Source: Colwellia sp. MB3u-45
GTDB taxonomy: Bacteria; Pseudomonadota; Gammaproteobacteria; Enterobacterales; Alteromonadaceae
DNA: 64,000 nt
Assembly: GCF_014077005.1 (NCBI RefSeq)
Contig: NZ_JACGVC010000038.1
Coordinates: 101,186-165,185, forward strand
Direction of reading: 5' to 3'
Position numbers and translations under genes: made by a program. Numbering within the stretch: the first letter of the stretch is position 1; every line of letters begins with the position of its first letter. Below are positions 1 to 8,301 of the stretch, piece after piece. The notes below the pieces were generated by a model. The model saw only the letters and a list, made by a program, of their open reading frames with translations, did not search any database and had not been told where the DNA came from.

Positions 1-27
1 TTTTTCAGATGTCTTTTCAGATGTCAT
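1..27 (-). CDS. possible 5' end of a gene running off the left edge
   Basis: On the minus strand an ATG at 27-25 opens a frame that reads MTSEKTSEK before the window ends. The first codons are a perfect 12-bp duplication (TSEK twice). No strong ribosome binding site is visible, only an A/G-rich stretch about 10 bases upstream. It lies downstream of iscX in the same direction. The product cannot be identified from nine codons. A charged N-terminus before a conserved domain would fit many proteins. The call rests only on an open frame and orientation. Confidence 0.35.
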
Positions 28-184
28 AGTTGCATGCTTTCTTTATATACTGAGTGAATGACGAAGATTCATCATAAGAATAATGATGGGCACATTATAG
101 CCAAATATCACCTCTTGAATAGTGATAAAGCTTAATCATTCAGTTTTAATTACCTATTATGGCTGCTAAATAGTTAAGCCTATA

Positions 185-226
185 TTTAAACCTGTAGTTA
201 AACCTGTAGTTAAACCTGTAGTTAAT
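185..226. repeat. three 12-bp tandem repeats at the iscX stop codon
   Basis: The unit CCTGTAGTTAAA occurs at 191-202 and 203-214, and with one change at 215-226. The last copy supplies the TAA stop codon of iscX (222-224, minus strand). Slippage or duplication of the gene end would produce this. It resembles the units at the ends of fliH and flgE. Confidence 0.85.
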
Positions 227-422
227 CAGCTTCTGAAATCCAGGCTAACTGAATAGCTTCAAGTATGCGTTCGCCGCAATGTTTAGGGTCATCCTCAAAA
301 TTTTCTAACGCTAACACCCATTGCATTAATTCGGGGAAATGTAATTTCATTGGGTCTACATCAGGATGTGCTTCGATCAAATCAAGTGCTATCTCAAGTG
401 AGTCGGTCCAACGATAAGTCAT
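222..422 (-). CDS. iscX: Fe-S cluster assembly protein IscX
   Basis: This 66-residue acidic protein matches the IscX/YfhJ family over its full length: N-terminal YRWTDSLEIA, central HPDVDPMKLHFPEL, then WVLALENFEDDP and C-terminal ERILEAIQLAW. IscX binds the cysteine desulfurase IscS and iron and tunes Fe-S cluster assembly in the cytoplasm. The ATG has a good GAGGTAA ribosome binding site eight bases upstream. In many proteobacteria it is the last gene of isc-hsc-fdx. Here no fdx or hsc gene lies upstream; the next gene on this strand is a 44-codon membrane microprotein. iscX therefore appears detached from the isc operon. Confidence 0.93.
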   Translation of the reverse strand: MTYRWTDSLEIALDLIEAHPDVDPMKLHFPELMQWVLALENFEDDPKHCGERILEAIQLAWISEAD

Positions 423-518
423 AGTATTACCTCTTTATTTTGTTAGTGAATAATTAAACCAAGTTGATTGATTAACTGCTCATTTTAGATGGTTAAAATG
501 AGCAGATCACTTGATGAG

Positions 519-653
519 TCAAATGGGTATTAAACCAAACCACAAACTATCAGCAATTAACATCAACGCCAACCATAAAATAATCATTCTTGATTTACGG
601 CAAAACTGACAGTCTGTTTGCCACCATTGCTTAAACGACGATTTATTCACCAT
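519..653 (-). CDS. putative 44-residue membrane microprotein with CxxC motif
   Basis: An ATG at 653-651 opens a 44-codon frame ending in TGA at 521-519. The protein has a basic, Trp-rich start (MVNKSSFKQWWQ), then CQFC (a CxxC pair, residues 16-19), then RKSR, then one strongly hydrophobic helix of about 20 residues (MIILWLALMLIADSLWFG). This is a plausible single-pass inner-membrane protein with a cytoplasmic thiol or metal-binding pair. It is 96 bases upstream of iscX on the same strand. I do not recognise a family. The ribosome binding site is weak (TTAAGT), so coding status is not certain. A chance frame is the alternative. Confidence 0.45.
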   Translation of the reverse strand: MVNKSSFKQWWQTDCQFCRKSRMIILWLALMLIADSLWFGLIPI

Positions 654-947
654 GTCATACTTAAATTAGTTTTCATCTGGTGAGTATATACCCAAATCAC
701 GGCAATATATTCACTTCAGTGGTAGTTAAACACGATTTAAACCAGGCATTTTTTTGCGGGATTGTCATTCTCTAATCAAAAAATCAACATCGACGTAGTG
801 AAGTGGAGTAACGCAAGAGCAGTTAGCGAGAATAAACATTTCTACAACGCTAGTCCTTGAAGTTATTAAAGTTAGGTCCTTATAAAAGCCATAAACATGC
901 ATCTTGAAGTGACTTGAGTATAATGCCAATTCATTAGGTTATTTGTC
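654..947. other. intergenic region between microprotein and DUF2164 gene
   Basis: No further gene is seen in this 294-base divergent region. It must hold promoters for the leftward microprotein/iscX genes and the rightward DUF2164 gene. A perfect TATAAT hexamer lies at 919-924, suitably placed for the rightward gene. No convincing -35 hexamer was found at the usual distance. Confidence 0.5.
919..924 (+). promoter_or_regulatory. candidate -10 box for the DUF2164 gene
   Basis: TATAAT at 919-924 is a perfect -10 hexamer, 41 bases before the preferred ATG at 966. No good -35 is visible 16-18 bases upstream, so this is only a candidate sigma-70 promoter. Confidence 0.35.
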
Positions 948-965
948 ATGCAGGAAAACGTATTT

Positions 966-1214
966 ATGTCGCCAATAAAATTTACTCGCACCGAAAAGTC
1001 GCTATTAATCGACAAGCTACAAGGCTACTTTACTAAGGAATTAGAGCAAGATTTAGAGCAGTTTGATGCTGATTTTTTACTCGACTTTTTTACTGAAGAA
1101 TTAGGGGCGGTATATTACAATCGCGGTTTGTATGATGCCCAAGCATTGATGGCAGAAAAACTGGAATTAATTGCCGAGCAAATTGTTGAATTAGAATTAC
1201 CCGTATCCAAATAA
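966..1214 (+). CDS. DUF2164 domain-containing protein
   Basis: The product is a small acidic cytoplasmic protein of 82 residues that matches the uncharacterised DUF2164 family: the pattern FDADFLLDFFTEELG followed by YYNRGLYDAQ is diagnostic. No catalytic residues are known for the family. The start chosen is the second ATG (966), which has AGGAAAA about nine bases upstream and gives the usual family N-terminus (MSPIKFTR). An ATG at 948 would add six residues and has a poorer site. It stands alone, 106 bases before the NnrS gene on the same strand. The two may be co-transcribed. Function is unknown. Confidence 0.85.
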   Translation: MSPIKFTRTEKSLLIDKLQGYFTKELEQDLEQFDADFLLDFFTEELGAVYYNRGLYDAQALMAEKLELIAEQIVELELPVSK

Positions 1215-1320
1215 CCGTTAAAAATTTTAAATAACCACCCATTACTTGATTTGCCCCAAAGTAATGCTGATTAATTGCTTTATGATAATCACAAAGTAAA
1301 AATTTAGGATTGCACCTGTA

Positions 1321-2556
1321 ATGCAACGTTCTGATTTAGAAAAAGCTGATTTAGACAAAAAAACTGATTTAGCAAAAGAACAGCAAATAATCCCCTTATT
1401 TAGGCTCGGCTTTCGTCCTTTCTTTTTCGCTGGCACGATATTTAGTATTATCGCCATGCTCTTGTGGCTAATGCTCTACCGAGCTGAGCTAAATTTTCAG
1501 CCTTTCGGTGGTGGTTACTGGTGGCATATTCACGAAATGATTTTTGGTTTTGGCTGTGCCATCATTGCCGGTTTTCTATTAACCGCAGTACAAAATTGGA
1601 CTGGGTTGCCCGGTGTGCAAGGCAAAATGCTCGCCGCTTTATTTTCTTTGTGGTTACTCGGCCGAGTTTGCTTAATTTTTCCTGATTTACTGGGTACAAG
1701 ATTAACCACAATAGTAGATTTGGCCTTTTTGCCTTGTATCGCTTTTGTTTTAGCCAAGCCGATATTGGCGGTTAAACAGTATCGCAACTTATTCTTCGTG
1801 CCTTTATTAACCATTTTCACTATCGCTAATGTCCAAATGCACGCCAGCCTATACTACCCAAAATCGGTCTCTATTCAATACGCAGGTTATGCCGGTGTGA
1901 TGTTAATGACTTTACTGATTTCAGTGATGGCCGGTCGCGTAGTGCCCATGTTTACCGCAAATGGTACTCAAACACCCAAAGCAACCGCGCTACCTTGGCT
2001 TGATAAACTCACTAATGGCTCACTCGCCCTGATCACTATACTGCTGCTACTGCAGCCAGCTATTGGCTTAAACCATTTTTATCTCGGTGGCCTATTAGTT
2101 TTTGCTGGCATTTTTCAAGCCGTGCGATGGTTTAGATGGCGCCCTTGGATCACCTTAGGCGTGCCATTACTTTGGTCATTACACTTGGCAATCAAAGCCT
2201 TGGCCTTTGGTTTGATATTGCTTGGCCTGAGTTATTTAATCCCTGAAATTCCCAGTAGCCATATTTGGCATTTAATCACCGTGGGCGGGCTCGGTGGTGT
2301 TATTCTTGCTATGATTTCACGGGTATCTTTGGGACATACCGGCAGAAAATTACAAGCGCCTAAGCTGATGTCGTTGGCTTTTGCAGCGCTAATATTAGCA
2401 AGCTTAGTACGAAGTTTTGGCCCTTGGATATTGCCAGAAAAAACCATGATATTTATTGATATCAGCGGCTTACTTTGGATGGTCAGTTTTATGCTGTTTG
2501 TTATATGTTATGGACCTATGCTACTAAAAGCACGCGCTGATGGCCGCCCTGGTTAG
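1321..2556 (+). CDS. nnrS: NnrS family membrane protein
   Basis: This is a 411-residue polytopic inner-membrane protein with about 12 hydrophobic segments. It has the NnrS signatures RLGFRPFFFAG near residue 30 and WWHIHEMIFGFG near residues 68-79, whose histidines are candidate heme or copper ligands, followed by FLLTAVQNWTG. NnrS proteins are linked to denitrification and resistance to nitric oxide stress; their exact activity is unsettled. No nir or nor gene is adjacent, so a stress role is more likely than denitrification. The N-terminus carries a charged repetitive stretch (DLEKADLDKKTDLAKEQ) before the first helix. AGGA lies about ten bases before the ATG. Upstream is only a weak half-match to an FNR-type box. 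Confidence 0.9.
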   Translation: MQRSDLEKADLDKKTDLAKEQQIIPLFRLGFRPFFFAGTIFSIIAMLLWLMLYRAELNFQPFGGGYWWHIHEMIFGFGCAIIAGFLLTAVQNWTGLPGVQGKMLAALFSLWLLGRVCLIFPDLLGTRLTTIVDLAFLPCIAFVLAKPILAVKQYRNLFFVPLLTIFTIANVQMHASLYYPKSVSIQYAGYAGVMLMTLLISVMAGRVVPMFTANGTQTPKATALPWLDKLTNGSLALITILLLLQPAIGLNHFYLGGLLVFAGIFQAVRWFRWRPWITLGVPLLWSLHLAIKALAFGLILLGLSYLIPEIPSSHIWHLITVGGLGGVILAMISRVSLGHTGRKLQAPKLMSLAFAALILASLVRSFGPWILPEKTMIFIDISGLLWMVSFMLFVICYGPMLLKARADGRPG

Positions 2557-2722
2557 CGGTTGTAAGCGGTTGTTCGATGGGATTAAACGCCTTAACTTGC
2601 TGTTTTCATAACTTTCTATTGATAGTCAGGCGTTAAGCTTTAATGCAATAAAATAAGCATTGATTGAGTCGCTCATTAGAAGTGATATAAACTGAGCTAA
2701 ATTTTCATCTTGAGTAAATAAC

Positions 2723-3676
2723 ATGCGCGCGGTATTTTTAGACTATCAAGCCTTTAGCCCTTCACTTGACTTATCTGTGCTTCGCCAGACGGTGAGTAAG
2801 TTAGATTTATACCCAGTCACAACACCAGCACAGGTGTTGCTACGTAGCATCGACGCTGAAATTATTTTAAGTAATAAAGTCATACTTAACCGTGCAATAT
2901 TAAGCCAGTTACCCCATTTAAAACTTATTTGTATCACAGCCACAGGCATTAATAATGTTGATATTGATGCCGCGCGCGAGCTTGGCATTGCGGTAACTAA
3001 TGTCAGTGGTTATGCAAAAAACTCAGTCGCTCAATATGTATTTGCTCAACTACTGGCCTATTACAGCCAAATAGAAGATCACAATAACAATACCCGTGCT
3101 GGCCAATGGCAGGCTAGTGATACATTTTGCATGCACGGCAAAGGCAGTGATGAATTAGCGGGTAAAACCATGGGAATTATTGGCTACGGCGCATTAGGTA
3201 GCAAAGTAGCGACAATCGCTCGCGCCTTTGATATGCGTGTACTCATTGCTGAAAGACCTAAGGCATTAGCAATACGTATCGACCGAGTGGCCTTTGAACA
3301 GGTAATTTCTCAGGCTGACATCATTAGTTTACATTGTCCACAAACAGCTGAAACTGAAGGCTTGTTTGATAAAAAAATATTCAACAGCATGAAAGATAGC
3401 GCCATACTGATTAACACCGCCAGAGGCGCTTTAATTAATAATCATGACTTATTAGCGGCATTAAATAATAACCAATTGGCTGGTGCAATTTTAGATGTAT
3501 TAGAGCAAGAGCCGCCACCAAAAGATCATATGCTATTAGCGGCACAGTCAACTAAATTGAAAATAACCGCGCACATCGCTTGGGCAAGCCAACAAGCACA
3601 GCAAGCCTTACTTAATTTAGTCGCCGCGAATATAACGGCATTTAAACAAGACGAGCGCACTAACCGCATCGATTAA
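2723..3676 (+). CDS. D-2-hydroxyacid dehydrogenase (glycerate dehydrogenase-like)
   Basis: This 317-residue protein has the NAD-dependent D-isomer 2-hydroxyacid dehydrogenase fold. The Rossmann motif GYGALG is at residues 154-159, catalytic Arg234 is in NTARGALIN, Glu263 is in LEQEP, and His284 is in ITAHIAWAS. The last motif is typical of glycerate/hydroxypyruvate reductases (HprA). The likely reaction is reversible NADH-dependent reduction of hydroxypyruvate or glyoxylate in the cytoplasm, but substrate cannot be fixed from sequence. It is transcribed alone, with a 166-base gap from the NnrS gene and a convergent neighbour downstream. Length is normal for the family. Confidence 0.9.
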   Translation: MRAVFLDYQAFSPSLDLSVLRQTVSKLDLYPVTTPAQVLLRSIDAEIILSNKVILNRAILSQLPHLKLICITATGINNVDIDAARELGIAVTNVSGYAKNSVAQYVFAQLLAYYSQIEDHNNNTRAGQWQASDTFCMHGKGSDELAGKTMGIIGYGALGSKVATIARAFDMRVLIAERPKALAIRIDRVAFEQVISQADIISLHCPQTAETEGLFDKKIFNSMKDSAILINTARGALINNHDLLAALNNNQLAGAILDVLEQEPPPKDHMLLAAQSTKLKITAHIAWASQQAQQALLNLVAANITAFKQDERTNRID

Positions 3677-3748
3677 ACCTGAGGTAAAAATTTACTTTAC
3701 AGTTACCACGCTAAAACCAAGGGTCTTTGATTCCCGCTCAATGAGCAC

Positions 3749-5086
3749 CTAAAACCACTGATCTTTTATTTTACCGTAATGAAAATAGCCCCATTGCCCT
3801 GCTCGTCGTAATGGAGCAAATGGAAATTTAGGCAGTGCTTTATTATACAAAGGTAAATTAGGCACTGGCTTTTCAGCCACTTTTTCAGCTAAACGTTTGC
3901 CTGCTTGTACCGAGAACGACACGCCACTGCCACAATAACCCATGCTATAAAATACTGATTGTTGATCATTTTGATGAATGTGTGGCAAATCGTCCAACGC
4001 CATACAAATCCAGCCCGACCAAGCGTAACTATAAGTGATATTGGCTAGCGCTGGAAAACTGGTTTTTAATACCGCCAGTAAACGTTGTGCATAATAAGGG
4101 TCGTCGGCCCCTTTACCGGTTATAGCGCCGCGGCCACCAAATAATATTCTATTGTCAGGTAACTTACGGTAATAATATTTTAATGCTCGCGTGTCCATCA
4201 CCACATTCGAGGTTAAGAAATTACACGCGGCTATTTGCGCTGCACTCAACGGCTCGGTAACGATAATTTGTGAAAGTACCGGCAATGTTCTATCGGTTGT
4301 TAAGGGATGAAAGTTTTTTGGAGTATAACCATTGGTGGCTATCACCACTTTTTGCGCACTAACAATACCATTAGGGGTATGAAGTTGTTGTTTATTGCCT
4401 TGTGATTGCCAGTGGTTAACCGGTGTCGCACAATGCACTTTAGCGCCTGCTTGTCGCGCCAATTTTTGGTAGCCCCAAGCAAGTTTTAACGGATTTAAAC
4501 CAAAACCGTCTTGATAACGAATAGCCCCGTAAGCATTACGATCGTCCATGTATTGCTGACGCACTTCATTTTGCGACAGAATTTCAACATCATAACCAAA
4601 CATTTTCTGCTGAAGTTTTGCTAGCTCAACTAATTCTTTGAGTTTATTAGGTTTATGAGCAACTTTAATATAACCCGCACTTTGCTTATCGCAGTCAATG
4701 CCTTCATTAATCAGTGAATTGACTGTTTCAACACCCGCGGCCATTTCTTGATAAATGCCGCGCATAACCTCTTCGCCCCATTGCTTAGCCATTTGACCAT
4801 AAGACTTGCGACCTGAAGATTTCAAAATAAAACCGGCATTACGACCGCTGCAACCCCAAGCGGTTTGGTTAGCTTCTAACACATGAGCTTTAATACCATG
4901 CTCACGAGCCAAATGTAGCGCGCAAGATAAACCGGTATATCCTGCACCAATAATAGCCACGTCGACATCAAGATCAGCGATAACAGCGCCATCGTGTTCC
5001 GGTGCTATGCCTGAGACATTAGCCCAATAACTCTCGGGGTAGGCTTGATTACAGCCGGGTGATAAATCGTGTAAAGGATCGTACAT
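3749..5086 (-). CDS. FAD-dependent oxidoreductase, PuuB/DAO-like
   Basis: The product is a 445-residue flavoprotein of the D-amino-acid-oxidase (DAO) superfamily. The dinucleotide motif GAGYTG is at residues 47-52, followed by LEANQTAWGCSGRNAG, which is characteristic of gamma-glutamylputrescine oxidoreductases (PuuB) and related amine oxidases. The likely role is oxidation of an amine or N-methyl amino acid with FAD; the substrate is not determinable. ATG 5086 is preferred because GGAAG sits six bases upstream; an upstream in-frame TTG would add four residues. No other polyamine catabolism gene is nearby. It diverges from a GNAT gene across a region holding a perfect palindrome. Confidence 0.87.
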   Translation of the reverse strand: MYDPLHDLSPGCNQAYPESYWANVSGIAPEHDGAVIADLDVDVAIIGAGYTGLSCALHLAREHGIKAHVLEANQTAWGCSGRNAGFILKSSGRKSYGQMAKQWGEEVMRGIYQEMAAGVETVNSLINEGIDCDKQSAGYIKVAHKPNKLKELVELAKLQQKMFGYDVEILSQNEVRQQYMDDRNAYGAIRYQDGFGLNPLKLAWGYQKLARQAGAKVHCATPVNHWQSQGNKQQLHTPNGIVSAQKVVIATNGYTPKNFHPLTTDRTLPVLSQIIVTEPLSAAQIAACNFLTSNVVMDTRALKYYYRKLPDNRILFGGRGAITGKGADDPYYAQRLLAVLKTSFPALANITYSYAWSGWICMALDDLPHIHQNDQQSVFYSMGYCGSGVSFSVQAGKRLAEKVAEKPVPNLPLYNKALPKFPFAPLRRAGQWGYFHYGKIKDQWF

Positions 5087-5128
5087 TTTCACTTCCAAAA
5101 TCTGATAGATTTTTATATTAATTTTTTA

Positions 5129-5145
5129 TAGTGTTTTAAACACTA
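5129..5145. promoter_or_regulatory. palindromic candidate operator in divergent promoter region
   Basis: The arms TAGTGTTT and AAACACTA form a perfect 8-bp inverted repeat around one base. It lies between the divergent oxidoreductase and acetyltransferase genes and just upstream of the rightward -35 box. Dimeric repressors often bind such sites; the regulator is unknown and no regulator gene is adjacent. Confidence 0.45.
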
Positions 5146-5151
5146 GTGCGC

Positions 5152-5180
5152 TTAAAGTATCTCAAAAAAAACAGTACAAT
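5152..5180 (+). promoter_or_regulatory. candidate sigma-70 promoter for GNAT gene
   Basis: TTAAAG (5152-5157) and TACAAT (5175-5180) are separated by 17 bases and end 32 bases before the ATG at 5213. Both hexamers are one or two changes from consensus. Confidence 0.5.
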
Positions 5181-5212
5181 GCTGTAATAACTCACTCAAT
5201 AAAAATAATTTT

Positions 5213-5782
5213 ATGACCATCACCCTCAACTATCAAGCATTAACCCCTGCTGACTTTGATAAAGTTATTCAATTAGCTACCGAGGTTCACGGTGCCGGTT
5301 ATCTTGATCAAACTAGCATGCAAGTTTGGTACGATAAAGGACTTAAAAATGGTATTAACGCGGGTTTTGTAGTTTATCATGATAAAAAATTGGTTGGCTT
5401 TAGAATTACTTATGCCTCACAGCAATGGCAGATAGACAAATGGTGTTCTACTGAACTCTGGCCAGTGCCTGCCGAACAAGTTTGCTATTTTAAGTGCAAT
5501 ACGGTTGATGAGCATTACCGTGGCCATGGTATTGGTGGTGAGCTATTAAAGCGCTCAATTGCAGCCGTTAAGCAACAAGGTGCCATTGCCGGTGTTAGCC
5601 ACTTATGGAAACAAAGCCCAGGCAATAGTGCGGTAAAATATTTTACTAAATCGGGTGGTATATTAATTAAAGACCACCCAGACCGTTGGCATGAATTAAG
5701 CTTAGCCGGCTATGAATGTACGATATGTCATCATGACTGTCATTGCGAAGCCGCTGAAATGATGGTTGTTTTTGATCAATAA
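5213..5782 (+). CDS. GNAT family N-acetyltransferase
   Basis: This 189-residue cytoplasmic protein has the GNAT acetyl-CoA binding motif RGHGIGGELL near residues 103-112, preceded by the beta strand CYFKCNTVDEHY. It should transfer an acetyl group from acetyl-CoA to an amine; the acceptor is unknown. The C-terminal tail is unusual: ECTICHHDCHCEAAE places four cysteines and two histidines within 12 residues, which could bind a metal or a thiol. It is divergent from the PuuB-like oxidase, hinting at amine metabolism, though this is inference. It converges on the aminotransferase gene across a hairpin. Confidence 0.85.
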   Translation: MTITLNYQALTPADFDKVIQLATEVHGAGYLDQTSMQVWYDKGLKNGINAGFVVYHDKKLVGFRITYASQQWQIDKWCSTELWPVPAEQVCYFKCNTVDEHYRGHGIGGELLKRSIAAVKQQGAIAGVSHLWKQSPGNSAVKYFTKSGGILIKDHPDRWHELSLAGYECTICHHDCHCEAAEMMVVFDQ

Positions 5783-5803
5783 TACTATGCCCAAAAAACT
5801 TTC

Positions 5804-5836
5804 TGCTGGGTGATTATTTTTATTAATCACCCAGCA
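5804..5836. terminator. bidirectional hairpin between convergent genes
   Basis: A perfect 13-bp stem (TGCTGGGTGATTA, 5804-5816, with its complement at 5824-5836) encloses a 7-base loop between the GNAT and aminotransferase genes. On the minus strand it is followed by GAAAGTTTTTT, so it best terminates the aminotransferase gene. Confidence 0.7.
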
Positions 5837-5848
5837 ACCTTTAATCCT

Positions 5849-7381
5849 CTAGCCAAATATTTTCCGTAATATGGATGGTGATTCTCGCACTTTATTGCTA
5901 ACTTCTGAGCCAGTTTTTGGTAAGGCATTAAAGTCAGATAAACTCGGAAAATCAACCTCTGGTTTACCATGTTCGTAGTCGCCAGACGCTGGATTAAAAC
6001 GGTACTCTTTGCTCCATAGCGCTATATGTTCAGTCACCTGATTGATAGCTTCAACCACAAAGGCAACTTCTTTATCTGAGGTAGTAGGATGAAATGAAGC
6101 TCGGATCCAACCGGGCTTTTCGGCAAAGTCACCTGAGTCTATTTGCTGGGTTATTTTTGAGGAGGTATCTTGGTCCACCTTTAATAAAATATGACCATAA
6201 GTACCAGCGCATGAACAGCCGCCACGTGTTTGTACACCAAATTTATCATTGAGTAACCGCACGACTAAATTATAATGAGCGCCCGGCACATAAAACGAAA
6301 TAATCGCTAAACGCTGACGTATATTAGGCTCGAGCATCACCACATGTTCATTCTTAGCTAAGTTATCCATAACATATTGGCTGATTTGAGCTTCACGTTG
6401 CTGAATGTTTTCAACGCCCATGGCATCTTTTAATTTGATCGCTAGCGCGGTTTTAATGCATTGTAAAAAGCCGGGGGTGCCGCCATCTTCCCGCAGCTCT
6501 ATATTATTAAAGAAACTGTGTTTTCCCCAAGGATTTGTCCAAGTTACTGTGCCGCCACCTGGGTGATCTGGCACTTTGTTTTTATAAAGTACTTTGTTAA
6601 AAACCAACACCCCAGAGCTGCCAGGGCCACCTAAAAATTTATGTGGCGAAAAGTAAATCGCATCTAACGCTTGCTTAGGATTACTCGGATGCATATCAAT
6701 ATCTACATAGGGTGCAGAAGCGGCAAAATCAACAAAACACAAACCGCCATGTTGATGCATAATTTCTGCAAGCTGATAATACGGGGTTTTAATACCGGTA
6801 ACATTTGAACAAGCAGAAAAAGAGCCTATTTTCACCTTACGGTTTTGGTATTTTTCTAACAATAACTCTAGGTGCGTTAAAGAAGGTAGCCCCTGACTAT
6901 CAGGCTCAACAATTTCCAAGGTGACATCGCATTCATACCAAGAGGTTTGATTAGAATGATGCTCCATATGGGTAATAAACACCACAGGTCTGTCATTTTC
7001 TGCAAACGCCACTTGCGTTTGCATACGCTCAGGAATTCGTAAACCTAAAATCCGTTGAAATTTATTAATAACAGCCGTCATACCCGCGCCAGCTGTGATC
7101 AACACATCATTGTCGCAAGCATTTACATGGCGTTTAATAATATGTTGGGCGTCATGATAAGCATGGGTCATGGCACTGCCAGTTAGATTAGTCTCAGTAT
7201 GCGTATTAGCGACATAAGGGCCTAACTCTTGGGTCAAATAGTCTTCAATGGGTTGGTATAACCTACCACTTGCCGTCCAATCGGCATAAATAATATCAAG
7301 CTGTTGACCATTAATTTGATGTTGTAAATCTTGCCCGATAATATGCTGGCGAAAGGGTAAAAAATAATTTTCAAATGACAT
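5849..7381 (-). CDS. class V aminotransferase, cysteine desulfurase-like
   Basis: The 510-residue protein is a PLP enzyme of aminotransferase class V. Asp218 (FVDFA) should bind the pyridine nitrogen, and Lys248 in YFSPHKFLGG should form the Schiff base. HMEHHSN near residues 138-144 fits the active site. A GGCSCAG segment (Cys389 and Cys391) lies where desulfurases carry their catalytic cysteine loop. The enzyme is about 100 residues longer than IscS or SufS, with extra C-terminal sequence. Reaction is not fixed: sulfur removal from a cysteine-like substrate or another PLP lyase reaction is possible. It is monocistronic, with GAAGAG before the ATG. No Fe-S scaffold gene adjoins it. Confidence 0.82.
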   Translation of the reverse strand: MSFENYFLPFRQHIIGQDLQHQINGQQLDIIYADWTASGRLYQPIEDYLTQELGPYVANTHTETNLTGSAMTHAYHDAQHIIKRHVNACDNDVLITAGAGMTAVINKFQRILGLRIPERMQTQVAFAENDRPVVFITHMEHHSNQTSWYECDVTLEIVEPDSQGLPSLTHLELLLEKYQNRKVKIGSFSACSNVTGIKTPYYQLAEIMHQHGGLCFVDFAASAPYVDIDMHPSNPKQALDAIYFSPHKFLGGPGSSGVLVFNKVLYKNKVPDHPGGGTVTWTNPWGKHSFFNNIELREDGGTPGFLQCIKTALAIKLKDAMGVENIQQREAQISQYVMDNLAKNEHVVMLEPNIRQRLAIISFYVPGAHYNLVVRLLNDKFGVQTRGGCSCAGTYGHILLKVDQDTSSKITQQIDSGDFAEKPGWIRASFHPTTSDKEVAFVVEAINQVTEHIALWSKEYRFNPASGDYEHGKPEVDFPSLSDFNALPKTGSEVSNKVRESPSILRKIFG

Positions 7382-7608
7382 GCTGTATGCTCTTCACTTT
7401 CTATAATGAAAACATACTAGCATTATTGCTACTTTGTAAAACAAAAAACCAATAAAATAAGGTTAATAGCAAATTAAATTTACAAATAAACATATTAATG
7501 AAAAAATTTACTTTTAATGATTGATTTTAAGCCTCAGCTGAAAATAAATGTTAGTAATCGCTATAAAGTGAAATTATTTTCTTAAAAGCGAGCAATAATA
7601 ACGACTTT

Positions 7609-8301
7609 TTAATCGCTAATTTGCCAATTGATGGCGGTTTTATTGTGTGCTTTTAACCATAAGTTAGCTTTAGAAAAATGTTGGCAACCGAAGAAGCCTC
7701 GATAAGCCGAAAGTGGCGATGGGTGCGGCCCGTTTAATACTAAATGTTTTTGCTGATCAATATTTTTACCTTTTTTCTGCGCATGACTGCCCCAGAGTAA
7801 AAATACACAGCCGGCATTATGCTGATTAATTTCAGCAATAATTTTATTGGTAAACTCTTCCCAACCCAATTTAGCGTGAGAGTGTGCTTGTCCCTGCTTA
7901 ACGGTCAGCACAGTGTTGAGCAGTAAAACACCTTGTTGTGCCCACTCATTCAAATAACCATGATGAGGTGTGCTAAAGTCAGTAATATCTTGCTTAAGCT
8001 CCTTGTAAATATTAACTAAAGAAGGTGGCACTTTAATGCCTTTGCGCACCGAAAAAGCTAAACCATGTGCTTGTGACTCACCACTTTTACCTATGCCATG
8101 ATAAGGGTCTTGGCCTAGAATAACCACTTTCACATTGGCTAAATCAAGGGTAGAAAAAGCATTAAAAACATCCTCTTCAGCTGGCAGTACTACCTCACCG
8201 TTCGCTCTTTGCTGAGCAATTTCTTGCGATAATTGTTGAAAATAAGCTTGTTGTTGCTCATGAGCTATTATTTTTTGCCATTGCGGTTTTAACTGAGTCA
8301 T
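7609..8301 (-). CDS. ung: uracil-DNA glycosylase
   Basis: Ung removes uracil from DNA to start base-excision repair. The 230-residue protein has both family-1 motifs: GQDPYHG at residues 63-69 (catalytic Asp65) and HPSPLS at 193-198 (His193). [10 protein letters not shown] near residues 166-175 fits the family too. Length is typical. The ATG is preceded by AAAGAG. It is a single gene flanked by 227 bases before the aminotransferase gene and a 330-base gap on its 5' side. No stop or frameshift is seen. Confidence 0.97.
   Translation of the reverse strand: MTQLKPQWQKIIAHEQQQAYFQQLSQEIAQQRANGEVVLPAEEDVFNAFSTLDLANVKVVILGQDPYHGIGKSGESQAHGLAFSVRKGIKVPPSLVNIYKELKQDITDFSTPHHGYLNEWAQQGVLLLNTVLTVKQGQAHSHAKLGWEEFTNKIIAEINQHNAGCVFLLWGSHAQKKGKNIDQQKHLVLNGPHPSPLSAYRGFFGCQHFSKANLWLKAHNKTAINWQISD

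Noticed and set aside
185..226. CRISPR-like array
   Set aside because: The units are 12 bp, contiguous and without spacers, so this is a simple tandem repeat.
1215..1320. FNR-like box before nnrS
   Set aside because: TTGATTTGCCCCAA matches only one half-site well, so regulation by FNR or a relative is not supported.
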